Below are positions 62,736 to 64,000 of a stretch of DNA of 64,000 nucleotides, one piece after another; position 1 is the stretch's first letter; each line of letters starts with the position of its first letter. The stretch is taken from contig CAZYVI010000018.1 of assembly GCA_964651245.1 (NCBI GenBank), forward strand, positions 36,158-100,157. Reading direction: 5' to 3'. The stretch is from Avedoeria sp964651245. Its GTDB lineage: Bacteria > Chloroflexota > Anaerolineae > Epilineales > Epilineaceae. The notes beneath the pieces were generated by a model. The model did no database searches, had not been told where the DNA came from, and saw nothing but the letters and a program-made list of their open reading frames with translations. A program made the translations under genes and the position numbers.

Positions 62736-63107
62736 ATGTACATGTCCGCGCGCTCCAGATGGGTTATCGTAAGTCAACTAGTGCTCTTCACTGCACTGGT
62801 TACGTCGATCGTACATTCTGGAGTCGGGCGGCTGACGTACGCAGTCTTTGCACTCTTTACTCTGGCGACGGTTGCCGCTTCAGTGAGTATACTTTGCTCG
62901 GACTCAGTCGGCTCGGAGCGTAAGCAGGCCTTCCCGAAAGCGATTATCGGGGCATCGCTCGGAATAACCCTTCTGGCTTGCGCCCGAACGATGTATCACG
63001 TCAATGCCGGCCGCCCGGCCGAGCCGCTGCTATTTCTTCCGGGAGTATCAGGTCTGCTCCTGGGCTCACTCGTCTTCTGGCTTGTCGCCAGGTCAACCGA
63101 GCCCTAG
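62736..63107 (+). CDS. Small membrane protein of foreign composition
   Basis: The 123-residue product has four hydrophobic segments (VIVSQLVLFTALVTSIV, LTYAVFALFTLATVAAS, IIGASLGITLLACA, LPGVSGLLLGSLVFWLV). Codon usage is visibly less GC-biased than in the rest of the window. GGGAG at 62722-62726 supports ATG 62736. No family was recognised. It forms an operon with the next small gene. Confidence 0.6.
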   Translation: MYMSARSRWVIVSQLVLFTALVTSIVHSGVGRLTYAVFALFTLATVAASVSILCSDSVGSERKQAFPKAIIGASLGITLLACARTMYHVNAGRPAEPLLFLPGVSGLLLGSLVFWLVARSTEP

Positions 63108-63122
63108 AGGAGCACACTGAAG

Positions 63123-63473
63123 GTGACTCCTAGCGGCACGTCGATGAAGTGGGGAATCGCCGCGGTAGCAGTAGTCTTGACCGGTTTTGGCGGATTCATG
63201 TGCATGTGGTCCTCACAGCTCGACGCTTCTCACTCCGCGCGCCCATCGGCGGTTTCCTACTCTCAGTACCTACGTTTTGCGCAAATGGGAGGGCAATCGA
63301 GTATCGGGGATGACTGGCTGGAGCCCAGCGCAGAGCGGTCGGGCGTACGGGTGATGGTGGTTGAAGGCGATCATGTGCACGAGGCAACGATCGTCGAACA
63401 CGAGGACGCCCGGGACATGGAAGAGGTCGCGGACAACGCGTTGGATGCCGAAGCGAACGAACGCGGGCGTTGA
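63123..63473 (+). CDS. Small membrane-anchored protein, probably cut by an insertion element
   Basis: The 116-residue ORF starts at GTG 63123 (AGAGGAG upstream) with one membrane helix (WGIAAVAVVLTGFGGFMCMW). From about residue 50 the reading frame lies antisense to the conserved 3' end of a transposase, so the natural C-terminus has probably been replaced by element sequence. Function is unknown. Confidence 0.45.
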   Translation: MTPSGTSMKWGIAAVAVVLTGFGGFMCMWSSQLDASHSARPSAVSYSQYLRFAQMGGQSSIGDDWLEPSAERSGVRVMVVEGDHVHEATIVEHEDARDMEEVADNALDAEANERGR

Positions 63474-63938
63474 CCGCGCGATGGCGTTGCGGGCCCAGAC
63501 GACGATATTGGGGGCCAGTTGGGCGAGGAGGACGAGCATCTCCTGGGCGAGGAAGCGGCGCTTGTTGCGATGGGTCAGGTTGAGGCCCTGCTTGTCGCCG
63601 CGGATCCGGGTTTCGAGCCCGCCGCCCCGGAGGTCGTAGGCGTGCGAGGCGGCAGCCAGGACATCGGCGTTGGAGGGACGGCGCGGCCTGCGCCGGTCGG
63701 CCAACGCGAACAGCGTGTCGTCATCGACGGTGGTGACGAGGGCATGGTGGTACCACCCTCCGGCCTTCTTGGCGGTCCGGATCGCGATCTGCCGGGTCGG
63801 TGCGACATAGGCATGCGGGGCTTCGATCCAGCCGATCTCCCGATCCGCGACCGAGGGATCTGGATGCCACTTCGTGACAGACGCGGCCAATCGGGCCGCG
63901 CGAACCGACGAGAACATCTTGACCAGCACGTGGTAGCC
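63270..63938 (-). pseudogene. Transposase, C-terminal part, broken upstream
   Basis: About 220 residues match the C-terminal half of a DDE-type insertion-sequence transposase. YDLRGGGLETRIRGDKQGLN carries the likely catalytic Glu; RNKRRFLAQEMLVLLAQLAPNIVVWAR and the end LPSHLRKT resemble Chloroflexota elements. The segment RGYHVLVKMFSS is conserved, but just upstream (about 63948-63950) the same frame has a stop codon, and a shifted frame continues, so the copy is damaged. The window ends before the start. The IS family is not assigned. Confidence 0.7.
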
Positions 63939-64000
63939 TCGTCCATGTCAAGAACGGCCGCGCAAGTCCCCAGAACAACGGGTTAAGATGTCCCCTGATC
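63270..64000. mobile_element. Partial insertion sequence at the window edge
   Basis: The transposase fragment defines an element that runs off the right edge. Its left end should lie near or just before 63270, inside the small membrane gene; terminal inverted repeats could not be identified because the other end is outside the window. Confidence 0.55.

Noticed and set aside
62609..62923. 104-codon ORF overlapping the small membrane-protein gene
   Set aside because: It lacks hydrophobic or domain structure, has no ribosome-binding site, and conflicts with the better-supported frame at 62736.

Overview
The window is about 64 kb of very GC-rich bacterial DNA. It is densely coded on both strands, and many start and stop codons overlap (ATGA or GTGA). 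The gene content suggests an uncultured, high-GC Chloroflexota (Anaerolineae or Ardenticatenia-like). The clues are secreted proteins with long Pro/Thr stretches followed by a short hydrophobic 'LPW/LPL' segment, a CSLREA-type beta-helix protein, LVIVD-VWA and dockerin-like secreted proteins, a BTAD-type regulator, a type 2 IPP isomerase, VanW, a TMEM260-like DUF2723 glycosyltransferase and a LysW-like mini-protein. The phylum call is inference; nothing in the window is a phylogenetic marker that can be placed by eye.

Region by region. 1-8.4 kb: the 3' end of a C39-peptidase-like/TPR gene, trmB, murJ, a two-gene unit of a cystathionine beta-synthase-type PLP enzyme and a SerK/SbnI-like ParB-fold protein, a MIP18-family protein, and a polyprenyl synthase/type 2 IPP isomerase pair. 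8.6-19.5 kb: acyl carrier protein, hydantoinase A-like protein, a large BTAD-AAA-TPR regulator ending in a strong terminator, a YyaL-type thioredoxin-fold protein, an MshC-like cysteine ligase and a lipoprotein sugar dehydrogenase-like protein. 19.6-25.8 kb: secreted beta-helix protein, membrane-anchored DsbA-like protein, and an ECF sigma/anti-sigma/bactofilin-like envelope operon. 25.9-32.4 kb: cdaA-cdaR, preceded by a possibly leaderless 18-codon ORF, then a tRNA-queuosine mannosyltransferase-like gene, a beta-propeller/dockerin protein and a GT9 glycosyltransferase. 32.5-42.3 kb (minus strand): LVIVD-VWA protein, TPR membrane protein, GH5-like hydrolase and aconitase. 42.5-52.8 kb (plus strand): NlpC/P60, a MurD-like ligase, the LysW-like mini-protein, a threonine-synthase-like PLP enzyme, an ATP-grasp protein, polyprenyl-phosphate-mannose synthase and the DUF2723 glycosyltransferase. 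52.5-60.3 kb (minus strand): two GT4 glycosyltransferases, an HPr-kinase-like P-loop protein, VanW, a histidine ammonia-lyase and tRNA-Glu. 60.4-62.6 kb: peptide deformylase and an MshA-like glycosyltransferase. From about 62.6 kb to the end the composition becomes visibly more AT-rich: two small membrane-protein genes of foreign character and a transposase fragment at the edge.

The most interesting candidate system is the 43.6-48.2 kb set: Mur-type ligase, LysW-like carrier-type mini-protein with an unusual C-terminus, PLP enzyme without a canonical start codon, and ATP-grasp enzyme. It looks like a carrier-protein-dependent amino-acid or peptide-modifying pathway. Also of interest are the serine-kinase-like/CBS pair, the co-occurring MshC-like and MshA-like genes, the bacterial QTMAN homologue, and several promoters placed so that mRNAs should be leaderless.
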